Shown here piece after piece: positions 1 through 5,307 of a stretch of DNA of 8,839 bases; within the stretch, counting starts at the first letter, position 1; every line of letters begins with the position of its first letter. The notes below the pieces were generated by a model, which did not search any database, had not been told where the DNA came from, and was given only the letters and a program-made list of their open reading frames with translations. Origin of the DNA: Sulfuricurvum sp. (GTDB lineage: Bacteria > Campylobacterota > Campylobacteria > Campylobacterales > Sulfurimonadaceae); contig JAUXSZ010000010.1 in assembly GCA_030679635.1 (NCBI GenBank), forward strand, positions 1 through 8,839, written 5' to 3'. A program made the translations under genes and the position numbers.

Positions 1-1368
1 GGCGGTTTGGACGAAGGGTGTGAACTGTTTGACCGAGTCAAAGAAAAATCACTCAAAGCTGCGTATGAAGCCGATATTATTCTGTACATGGTAGACGGTA
101 AAAGTCTTCCTGAAGATGACGATAAAAAGCTTTTTTATGAGCTTGAAGCGATGGGTAAATCGATCGCCTTGGTCGTTAACAAAATCGACAACGATAAAAT
201 GCAAGAAAAGCTTTGGGAATATTATGAGTTTGGCACCAACCGAATTTTCGGTATTTCAGTCGCCCATAACCGCTCTATTCTGCCGTTGCTCAATTGGATA
301 GCCTCGGAGCTTCCTGAATCATCGATTGTCACACCGCAAGCGGATGCTGTCGAAGACGACGATGAGATGGACGGATTTGATGCCGCTCTCAACGCTTATG
401 ATGACGACGATGAAGATTTTGAAGCGTTTGACGACGATGAAGAATCAGACGACGAAGAATCGGATGATGATGATATCGACGATATCGCAGCGATGGAAGA
501 GGCGTATCGCGGGATTATCAAAGAGTATGCCCCTGCGGATACGCAGAAGATGAAAGTAGCGATTATCGGTCGTGTTAATGTCGGTAAAAGCTCGTTGCTC
601 AATGCTCTTCTCAAAGAAGACCGCTCGGTGGTGAGTTCGGTAGCGGGAACCACCATCGACCCCATCGACGAAGAGATGGAGTATGAGGGAAAAACGATTA
701 CCTTTATCGATACGGCAGGAATCCGTAAGCGCGGGAAAATTTTGGGAATTGAAAAATATGCCTTGATGCGTACCGAAGAGATGCTTGAAACGGCGGACAT
801 TGCCCTGCTTGTTTTGGATGCTTCGGAGCCGTTTATGGATTTGGATGAAAAAATTGCAGGTTTTATCGATAAAAATCGCTTGGCGTGTCTGATTGTTCTC
901 AACAAATGGGACATGGCTCCTAGAGAAGATTATGAGAAAATCATCCTTGAAGTCCGTGATCGGTTTAAGTTTTTGAGCTACGCACCTATTGTTACTATTT
1001 CGGCGCAGAGCAAGCAGCGTGTTCACAAGATTTTTGATATGTTGCTCAAAATCAATGAAAATTATTCTCAGCGGATTTCGACGGGTAAACTCAACGAAGT
1101 TATCCAAACGGCGATGCGCAGACATACACTTCCGAGTGTCAATGGTCAAAATATTCGTCTCTATTTCGCGACACAGTATGACATCCGTCCGCCGCGTATC
1201 GCACTGATTATGAACAAGCCGCAAGGGCTCCATTTCAGTTATCGCCGTTATCTTACGAATCGGCTTCGTGAGGAGTTTAATTTTGAAGGGACACCGATTC
1301 TTTTCAAAGCGAAAAGCAGAGGTGGCGATAAAAAACCACGAGCGCATAAAACAAAAGCTTTATGGTAA
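1..1368 (+). CDS. der: Ribosome assembly GTPase Der (EngA), 5' end missing
   Basis: Der is an essential tandem GTPase that binds the 50S subunit during ribosome maturation. The window opens inside the first G domain: the first codons, Gly-Gly-Leu, are the end of the DTGGL (G3) motif, so about 50-60 N-terminal residues including the first P-loop lie upstream. Counting from the first codon here (455 in total), NKID (G4 of domain 1) is at 60-63. A strongly acidic linker runs over 118-167. The second P-loop GRVNVGKS is at 190-197, DTAG at 237-240 and NKWD at 301-304. The KH-like C-terminal domain covers about 357-437, followed by a basic tail. Two G domains plus a KH domain identify Der and exclude Era. 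The TTG at 7 is not a start. The gene converges with hemJ, and the two stop codons are adjacent. Confidence 0.97.
   Translation, partial: GGLDEGCELFDRVKEKSLKAAYEADIILYMVDGKSLPEDDDKKLFYELEAMGKSIALVVNKIDNDKMQEKLWEYYEFGTNRIFGISVAHNRSILPLLNWIASELPESSIVTPQADAVEDDDEMDGFDAALNAYDDDDEDFEAFDDDEESDDEESDDDDIDDIAAMEEAYRGIIKEYAPADTQKMKVAIIGRVNVGKSSLLNALLKEDRSVVSSVAGTTIDPIDEEMEYEGKTITFIDTAGIRKRGKILGIEKYALMRTEEMLETADIALLVLDASEPFMDLDEKIAGFIDKNRLACLIVLNKWDMAPREDYEKIILEVRDRFKFLSYAPIVTISAQSKQRVHKIFDMLLKINENYSQRISTGKLNEVIQTAMRRHTLPSVNGQNIRLYFATQYDIRPPRIALIMNKPQGLHFSYRRYLTNRLREEFNFEGTPILFKAKSRGGDKKPRAHKTKALW
352..501 (+). other. Acidic inter-domain linker of Der
   Basis: These 50 codons link the two G domains of Der. 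By direct count 31 of the 50 residues are Asp or Glu, and none is Lys or Arg. At the DNA level this is a run of GAC/GAT/GAA codons. Der proteins are known to carry an acidic linker here, so the position is expected. The linker probably stays flexible and orients the two GTPase domains, but that is inference. Low complexity makes it prone to length change by slippage. Confidence 0.85.
433..462 (+). repeat. Tandem 15-bp repeat encoding DDEES twice
   Basis: Two adjacent 15-base units (433-447 and 448-462) match at 13 of 15 positions, and both encode Asp-Asp-Glu-Glu-Ser. They lie inside the acidic linker of Der. The two differences are silent third-position changes, which fits an older in-frame duplication kept under protein-level selection. 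Confidence 0.7.
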
Positions 1369-1812
1369 TCAAAAGGGTTTAACAACCACAAGGGCAACGA
1401 TTGCCATGAGCAACAGTGTCGGTACTTCATTGTATAGACGGAAGAATTTGCCGTTTTTATAGGCCGTATTTTCTTTGAGTTTTAGGCGATAATGTCCTAA
1501 GGAAAAGAAATAAGCGGTCAAAATAGCCACTAGGGTGAGTTTCGCATGAAGCCATCCCCCAGTGTGAAATACGTTTATTCCATAATATTTTGTTGACATA
1601 AAAATGAGGGCTATGCCCGAGAGCAGTGTTGCCCAAAATGCGGGAATGCCGATGTATTTATAAATCTTCATCTCCATCACCTCTATCACTTCTAAAAATC
1701 CCTTATTTTCAGCGTTCTCTACATGATAGACAAAAAGTCGTGGTAGATAAAAAAGTACCGCAAACCACGATACCATTGAAATAATATGAAACCAAACTAC
1801 CCAGTTGTACAT
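1369..1812 (-). CDS. hemJ: Protoporphyrinogen oxidase HemJ (UPF0093 family membrane protein)
   Basis: This is a small integral membrane protein of 147 residues, the usual HemJ length. It is predicted to oxidise protoporphyrinogen IX to protoporphyrin IX, the penultimate step of haem synthesis. Four hydrophobic segments are visible at about 4-28, 54-73, 86-106 and 128-146. Family hallmarks are the first helix with WFHIIS (His9), the GWLHAKL motif (His89, Lys91), and the C-terminal RLYNEVPTLLL segment. The ATG at 1812 is preceded by TAGGA at a normal distance. It lies 51 bases downstream of trxC on the same strand and is probably cotranscribed with hpf and trxC. Its TGA stop (1371-1369) directly abuts the der stop. 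The broader CopD-like membrane fold is an alternative label, but the motifs favour HemJ. Confidence 0.88.
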   Translation of the reverse strand: MYNWVVWFHIISMVSWFAVLFYLPRLFVYHVENAENKGFLEVIEVMEMKIYKYIGIPAFWATLLSGIALIFMSTKYYGINVFHTGGWLHAKLTLVAILTAYFFSLGHYRLKLKENTAYKNGKFFRLYNEVPTLLLMAIVALVVVKPF

Positions 1813-1820
1813 GCTGTTTT

Positions 1821-1837
1821 CCTAATGATGAATTAGG
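1821..1837. repeat. Short inverted repeat overlapping the hemJ ribosome binding site
   Basis: CCTAAT (1821-1826) and ATTAGG (1832-1837) form a perfect 6-bp stem around a 5-base loop. On the minus strand the second arm to be transcribed contains the TAGG of the hemJ ribosome binding site. If the hairpin forms in the trxC-hemJ mRNA it could partly mask hemJ translation initiation. The stem is short and AU-rich, so this may be chance. Confidence 0.35.
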
Positions 1838-1863
1838 GAAGGGTAACCAAAAGAAGCTAAAAA

Positions 1864-2295
1864 TCAGAGGTGTTTTTTTACCCATGCGATAATTTGAGAG
1901 GCTGGAAGGGCTCCGCTGATCTGATCAATACTGCGGTTGTTTTTAAATGCGATGATGGTAGGGATCGAACGGATACTGAACCGTCCTGCAACTGCTTGCT
2001 GCTCTTCGGTATTGATCTTGACAAACTGTGCTTTGAGAGGGAAGGATCGAGCCGCTTCTTCAAAAGCAGGAGCCATAGAACGGCAAGGTCCGCACCAAGG
2101 GGCCCAAAAATCGGCAATGATCAAGCGCTCATCATTGAGCATCAAACGATCAAAATTTTCGCTGTTTAGCATAAGCGGCTTGGTGTCAAGCAGAGAAGCT
2201 TTGCAGTGGCCGCACGATGCTTTTACATAGGCATCTTTAAGAGGAATGACATTCACCCCCCAGCAATGGGGGCAGACGACGTTGATTTTGCCCAT
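1864..2295 (-). CDS. trxC: Thioredoxin 2-type protein (TrxC) with N-terminal zinc ribbon
   Basis: A cytosolic thiol-disulfide oxidoreductase of 143 residues, predicted to reduce protein disulfides using electrons from thioredoxin reductase. Residues 1-35 carry two Cys pairs (C8/C11 and C28/C31), the zinc-binding module that sets thioredoxin 2 apart from TrxA. The thioredoxin fold follows, with the active site WCGPC at 67-71 and the cis-proline in SIPT at 110-113. There is no signal peptide. The ATG at 2295 is preceded by AGGGGA on the minus strand. The gene starts 15 bases after the hpf stop, so the two are almost certainly cotranscribed. In E. coli TrxC is linked to oxidative stress; whether that holds here cannot be seen from sequence. 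Confidence 0.92.
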   Translation of the reverse strand: MGKINVVCPHCWGVNVIPLKDAYVKASCGHCKASLLDTKPLMLNSENFDRLMLNDERLIIADFWAPWCGPCRSMAPAFEEAARSFPLKAQFVKINTEEQQAVAGRFSIRSIPTIIAFKNNRSIDQISGALPASQIIAWVKKHL

Positions 2296-2310
2296 TTTGG
2301 ATCTTCCCCT

Positions 2311-2643
2311 TTATTCTGTTTCCGCTATTTCCATATCACGGATAGAAGAGGTGTGGTGATCTTTGGATTTGTCGTGCAATCTTTCGAGAGCTTTGTTGGC
2401 ACGATTGATTGCCAGGTCGATAGCGGTATCGAGATCGGCATCGGAATGGCTGATGACAACGGGTTGCGCGTGCGCGATGTGCATATCAAATTCGACATTG
2501 ACGTTTAGTTTCTCTTTGGTAATCATCACGTTGACGGTAGTTATGTCCAGATGGTACCGTTTAAAATTTTCAATAGCTGCTGCGATGTGATCGTTAACAT
2601 GTGGTGTAAGGGTAATTTCTTTAGCGCGAATTTGAACGTTCAT
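2311..2643 (-). CDS. hpf: Ribosome hibernation factor, short HPF/RaiA type
   Basis: A 110-residue member of the HPF/RaiA (sigma-54 modulation, S30AE) family. These proteins bind the 30S decoding site and idle ribosomes in stationary phase or stress. The sequence opens with the typical MNVQIRAKEITLTPHVNDHI strand-helix unit and shows the family's beta-alpha-beta-beta-beta-alpha pattern. A 15-20 residue polar and acidic tail follows (about 92-110). It lacks the extra C-terminal dimerisation domain of long HPF. Its length and tail are closer to E. coli RaiA (YfiA) than to the 95-residue HPF, so the choice between dimer-promoting HPF and inactivating RaiA is open. The ATG at 2643 has AAAGGA upstream on the minus strand. 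It is the first gene of the hpf-trxC-hemJ cluster and is divergent from trpS. Confidence 0.87.
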   Translation of the reverse strand: MNVQIRAKEITLTPHVNDHIAAAIENFKRYHLDITTVNVMITKEKLNVNVEFDMHIAHAQPVVISHSDADLDTAIDLAINRANKALERLHDKSKDHHTSSIRDMEIAETE

Positions 2644-2673
2644 AATGAATCCTTTTTTGGTGAACTATGGAAA

Positions 2674-2679
2674 AATATA
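2674..2679 (-). promoter_or_regulatory. Probable extended -10 promoter for hpf-trxC-hemJ
   Basis: Read on the minus strand, this is TGC followed by TATATT, an extended -10 element. It sits about 30 bases upstream of the hpf start. No good -35 box is seen, which is common for sigma-70 promoters in Campylobacterota. This is inferred from sequence only. Confidence 0.5.
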
Positions 2680-2694
2680 GCACATTACTTCTTA

Positions 2695-2732
2695 AAACGA
2701 AGCTTAACGGTGATGGGGTTAATGGAGCGTTT
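2695..2732. promoter_or_regulatory. Nested dyad between the divergent hpf and trpS promoters
   Basis: Two nested inverted repeats share a centre near 2713: AAACG (2695-2699) with CGTTT (2728-2732), and TTAAC (2704-2708) with GTTAA (2718-2722). The dyad lies between the two predicted -10 boxes and is therefore outside both mRNAs. That would suit a protein operator better than an RNA structure. No regulator can be named from it, and chance is possible in AT-rich DNA. Confidence 0.3.
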
Positions 2733-2734
2733 GA

Positions 2735-2740
2735 TATAAT
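2735..2740 (+). promoter_or_regulatory. Probable -10 box for the trpS operon
   Basis: A perfect TATAAT lies 28 bases upstream of the trpS start codon, giving a short leader of about 20-25 bases. No matching -35 box is seen. This is the only convincing promoter for the six-gene operon running to 7921. The leader is too short for a classical tryptophan attenuator or T-box. Confidence 0.6.
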
Positions 2741-2757
2741 AGTAGTTATATTGAATT

Positions 2758-2763
2758 AGGAGA
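2758..2763 (+). promoter_or_regulatory. Ribosome binding site that fixes the trpS TTG start
   Basis: AGGAGA lies 5 bases upstream of the TTG at 2769. The following residues, MRVLTGIQPSG, are the standard TrpS N-terminus, so the rare start codon is well supported. Confidence 0.8.
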
Positions 2764-2768
2764 ATTTT

Positions 2769-3734
2769 TTGAGAGTCCTGACCGGAATACAACCTTCGGG
2801 CGATTTGCATATCGGAAATTATTTTGGCTCCATCCGTCCGATGATCGAATCCCAAAGTAATCATGAAGTTTTTGCGTTTATTGCCAACTATCATGCGATG
2901 ACATCCCTGGGAGACGGGGAGAAACTGCGTCAGCTTACGATGCAAGCGGCGACCGATTTTTTAGCGTTGGGGATGGATCCTGCTAAAAGTACCTTTTGGG
3001 TTCAATCGGATGTTAAAGAGGTTTTGGAGCTCTATTGGGTCCTCTCAAGTTTCACCCCTATGGGGTTGCTCGAACGGGCGCACAGCTATAAAGACAAGGT
3101 AGCCAAAGGGATTGCTTCCAATCACAGCCTTTTCTCGTATCCGGTACTGATGGCCGCCGATATTTTACTGTTTGGTTCGCAAATTGTCCCCGTGGGAAAA
3201 GATCAGATACAGCATGTCGAGATTGCACGGGACATAGCCATCAAATTCAACAATCACTACGGTGATATTTTTACGTTGCCTGAATTTAAAGTCGATGAAG
3301 CGGTGGCAACGGTTCCGGGAACCGACGGGCAGAAAATGTCAAAAAGTTACGGCAATACGATTACTATTTTCGGGGACGAAAAAAGCCAGCTCAAAACCAT
3401 CAAAAAGATTGTGACCGAACTCATTGCCATGGAAGAGCCCAAAGAGCATGCAAACTGTAATGTTTATAATATTGCGAAGCTTTTTTTGGACGAAGAGGGG
3501 CGCAAAGCATTGCAAAAACGGTATGAAAGCGGTGGGGAAGGGCATGGCCACTTTAAGCTCTATTTGGCCGATATGCTGTGGGAGCACTTCCGCTCCTTTA
3601 GAGAACGGCGTGAGTATTATGAGGCACATCAGGACGATGTACGGGATATTTTGCATGCGGGTGCGGTAAAAGCGCGCGCGGTTGCCCAGCCGATTATCGA
3701 AAAAGTACGATCTGTTACCGGAATTCAATACTAA
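2769..3734 (+). CDS. trpS: Tryptophan--tRNA ligase
   Basis: A class I aminoacyl-tRNA synthetase of 321 residues that charges tRNA-Trp with tryptophan in the cytosol; the length is normal for bacterial TrpS. The Rossmann catalytic core begins at once with TGIQPSGDLHIGNY, which holds the HIGH-type motif HIGN at 14-17. The KMSKS signature is intact at 189-193, within GTDGQKMSKSYGN. The C-terminal helical part (about 205-321) binds the anticodon. The gene uses a TTG start supported by a strong ribosome binding site. It leads the operon, with gmhA following after 10 bases. Its place ahead of heptose and copper genes gives no functional link that I can see. Confidence 0.97.
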   Translation: MRVLTGIQPSGDLHIGNYFGSIRPMIESQSNHEVFAFIANYHAMTSLGDGEKLRQLTMQAATDFLALGMDPAKSTFWVQSDVKEVLELYWVLSSFTPMGLLERAHSYKDKVAKGIASNHSLFSYPVLMAADILLFGSQIVPVGKDQIQHVEIARDIAIKFNNHYGDIFTLPEFKVDEAVATVPGTDGQKMSKSYGNTITIFGDEKSQLKTIKKIVTELIAMEEPKEHANCNVYNIAKLFLDEEGRKALQKRYESGGEGHGHFKLYLADMLWEHFRSFRERREYYEAHQDDVRDILHAGAVKARAVAQPIIEKVRSVTGIQY

Positions 3735-3738
3735 AGGA
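3734..3738 (+). promoter_or_regulatory. Ribosome binding site for gmhA, overlapping the trpS stop
   Basis: AAGGA starts on the last base of the trpS stop codon (3732-3734). Two ATG codons follow in frame at 3742 and 3745. The spacing is 3 bases to the first and 6 to the second, which favours 3745. Confidence 0.6.
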
Positions 3739-3744
3739 AAAATG

Positions 3745-4332
3745 ATGAAACAGTATATTATCAAGCAAATTGCCGACTCAGCGGCGACTAAACAAGCGAT
3801 TTTGGAAAATGAAACACTGATTACTATGATAGAAACCGTTGCCAAAGCGTGTGTGGCGGTTTATCGAAATGGGAAAAAAACCATGCTGGCGGGAAACGGC
3901 GGTTCCGCAGCCGATGCACAGCACATAGCCGCGGAGCTCGTCGGACGGTACGGTTTTGACCGTCCCTCTATCCCTTCATTGGCATTGACAACGGACAGTT
4001 CAAATCTCACAGCTATCGGGAATGATTACGGATACGACAAAGTCTTTTCCCGCCAGTTAGAGGGGATGGGACAAGAGGGGGATCTGTTTATCGGTATTTC
4101 TACTTCCGGGAACTCCCAAAACATTATCAATGCGTTTGAATCGGCCAAAGAGCGGGGGATTACGACGGTAGCACTGACGGGACGTGATGGCGGTAAGATG
4201 GGAGAAATGGCCGATTTTGCCATTATTATCCCTTCCAATGCTACGCCGCGTATACAGGAATCCCATATTTTGATCGGACATATTTTGTGCGATATTATCG
4301 AAAAAGAGCTCTTCGGAGGAGGAGTTGCCTAA
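3745..4332 (+). CDS. gmhA: Phosphoheptose isomerase (sedoheptulose 7-phosphate isomerase)
   Basis: This enzyme converts D-sedoheptulose 7-phosphate to D-glycero-D-manno-heptose 7-phosphate, the first committed step toward the lipopolysaccharide core heptose. The 195 residues form one SIS sugar-isomerase domain with a helical N-terminus. The signature GNGGSAADAQHIAAEL is at 50-65, and the STSGNS phosphate-binding loop is at 119-124. H60, E64, Q171 and H179 match the metal and catalytic positions known in E. coli GmhA. The start could be the adjacent ATG at 3742 (196 residues). An in-frame upstream TTG or GTG would run into trpS and add residues unlike the family. gmhB overlaps the 3' end by 8 bases, implying coupled translation and a shared pathway. 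Confidence 0.95.
   Translation: MKQYIIKQIADSAATKQAILENETLITMIETVAKACVAVYRNGKKTMLAGNGGSAADAQHIAAELVGRYGFDRPSIPSLALTTDSSNLTAIGNDYGYDKVFSRQLEGMGQEGDLFIGISTSGNSQNIINAFESAKERGITTVALTGRDGGKMGEMADFAIIIPSNATPRIQESHILIGHILCDIIEKELFGGGVA
4315..4324 (+). promoter_or_regulatory. Strong ribosome binding site for the gmhB TTG start
   Basis: A purine run, GGAGGAGGAG, within the end of gmhA directly precedes TTG at 4325. It offers ideal Shine-Dalgarno pairing at about 5 bases spacing. It supports a TTG start for gmhB inside gmhA. As coding sequence it also supplies the terminal Gly-Gly-Gly of GmhA. Confidence 0.75.
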
Positions 4333-4828
4333 GGCACTCTTCCTTGACCGTGACGGGGTCGTCAATGTCGAGAAAAATTATCTTCATAAAATCGATGATT
4401 TTGAACTTATGGACGGGATACTCGACGTTTGCCGTTTCTATGAGAGTCAGGGGTATGTGATCATCATCGTTACGAACCAGTCTGGAATTTCACGAGGGCT
4501 TTATACCCAAGAGGATTTTAAACATCTCAGCGATTGGATGGTAGAGCATTTCAAATCTCTTGGTGTTACGATCACCCGCATTTATCATTGTCCGCACCAT
4601 GAGAGTATCGATGGCCGGTGTGATTGCCGTAAGCCGGAGCCCGGAATGTTTTTGGATGCGCAGAAAGATTATGATTTGGATATGAAAAATTCGGTAATGA
4701 TCGGGGACAATGAACGGGATATAGAAGCCGCGATACGTGCAGGGGTGGGAACCAATATTCTTCTCTCACGCGACGTGATACTTTCGAGTGCCAATCAAAT
4801 AATCGGCTCATTAAAGGAGCTTTTGTAA
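4325..4828 (+). CDS. gmhB: D-glycero-beta-D-manno-heptose 1,7-bisphosphate 7-phosphatase
   Basis: A HAD-superfamily phosphatase of 167 residues that removes the 7-phosphate from heptose 1,7-bisphosphate, between the kinase and adenylyltransferase steps of HldE. Visible motifs are FLDRDGVVN with the nucleophile D8 and acid/base D10, TNQSG at 50-54 (motif II), and K103 (motif III). GDNERD at 127-132 supplies the Mg-binding Asp (motif IV). Residues C89, H91, C99 and C101 form the zinc-binding loop typical of GmhB and of histidinol-phosphate phosphatases. The latter are the main alternative, but linkage to gmhA and hldD settles the heptose role. It overlaps gmhA by 8 bases and shares one base (TAATG) with the next gene. 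The start is TTG, fixed by its ribosome binding site. Confidence 0.93.
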   Translation: MPKALFLDRDGVVNVEKNYLHKIDDFELMDGILDVCRFYESQGYVIIIVTNQSGISRGLYTQEDFKHLSDWMVEHFKSLGVTITRIYHCPHHESIDGRCDCRKPEPGMFLDAQKDYDLDMKNSVMIGDNERDIEAAIRAGVGTNILLSRDVILSSANQIIGSLKELL

Positions 4829-5307
4829 TGCTCATCATCAATACGGGGGGAACATTTAACAAGCGCTACAATCCGCTCAGCGGAGAGCTGGAAGTTCCTA
4901 AAGATAACCAAGCCGTTGATTCCATCGTCTCGGTTTTTACGGATCCGCTGAGGGTTGAGGGGTTGCTTTACAAAGACTCTTTGGAGATGACTTCAGCCGA
5001 TCGAAAATGTCTCGCGCAGTTCATTATAAAATCCGAAGAGGAACAGATTGTTATTGTGCATGGAACCGATACGATGGATCAGAGCGCACGGTATCTCGCA
5101 AAACTAAATTTGGATAAGGTGATCGTTTTGACGGGGGCGATGGTACCCTTTGCGATTGACCCTATCGAAGCGGTTGCCAATCTTGCCATGGCGATCGGAT
5201 ATGGGCATAACGTATCAAAAGGGGTCTATATCGTGATGCAAGGGGTATGCGGTAGCTATGATCGGGTGATCAAAAACAGGGAGTACGGAAAGTTTGACTA
5301 TGTCTAA
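4828..5307 (+). CDS. Single-domain asparaginase-like protein
   Basis: A 159-residue protein matching only the N-terminal domain of type I/II L-asparaginases (usual length about 330). Catalytic-site motifs are kept: INTGGTFNK with the nucleophile-type Thr at 6-9, HGTDTM at 78-83 with the Thr-Asp pair, and VLTGAMVPF at 100-108. K149 in YDRVIKNREYGKFDY aligns by eye with the catalytic Lys of the VTKTNT segment. The C-terminal domain, which helps bind substrate and build the tetramer in classical enzymes, is absent. The stop at 5305 falls inside the start of ccoI, so no remnant can follow. A clean ribosome binding site (AAAGGAGC, 4813-4820) and overlaps on both sides suggest an intact short gene, not a decayed one. 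Substrate and partner are unknown; amide hydrolysis is only a family-based guess. Confidence 0.85.
   Translation: MLIINTGGTFNKRYNPLSGELEVPKDNQAVDSIVSVFTDPLRVEGLLYKDSLEMTSADRKCLAQFIIKSEEEQIVIVHGTDTMDQSARYLAKLNLDKVIVLTGAMVPFAIDPIEAVANLAMAIGYGHNVSKGVYIVMQGVCGSYDRVIKNREYGKFDYV

Noticed and set aside
7..9. TTG at the left edge as a der start codon
   Set aside because: The preceding codons continue the conserved DTGGL motif, and the first G-domain P-loop is missing, so the gene clearly begins upstream of the window.
445..1347. A 300-codon open frame antisense to der
   Set aside because: It lies wholly inside der on the other strand, has no recognisable domain, and is rich in residues expected from reading Der codons backwards. 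Der itself is unmistakable.
2704..2722. TTAAC/GTTAA arms resembling the NssR site of Campylobacter (TTAAC-N4-GTTAA)
   Set aside because: The spacing here is 9 bases, not 4, so it does not fit that Crp/Fnr-family site. None of the flanking genes is a nitrosative stress gene.
2741..2768. A tryptophan-responsive leader or T-box before trpS
   Set aside because: With the -10 box at 2735-2740 the leader is only about 20-25 bases, too short for an attenuator, and no leader peptide or terminator is visible.
3682..3744. A longer N-terminus for gmhA starting inside trpS
   Set aside because: The added 20 residues overlap trpS, have no family match and no ribosome binding site, whereas AAGGA sits right before the ATG pair at 3742/3745.
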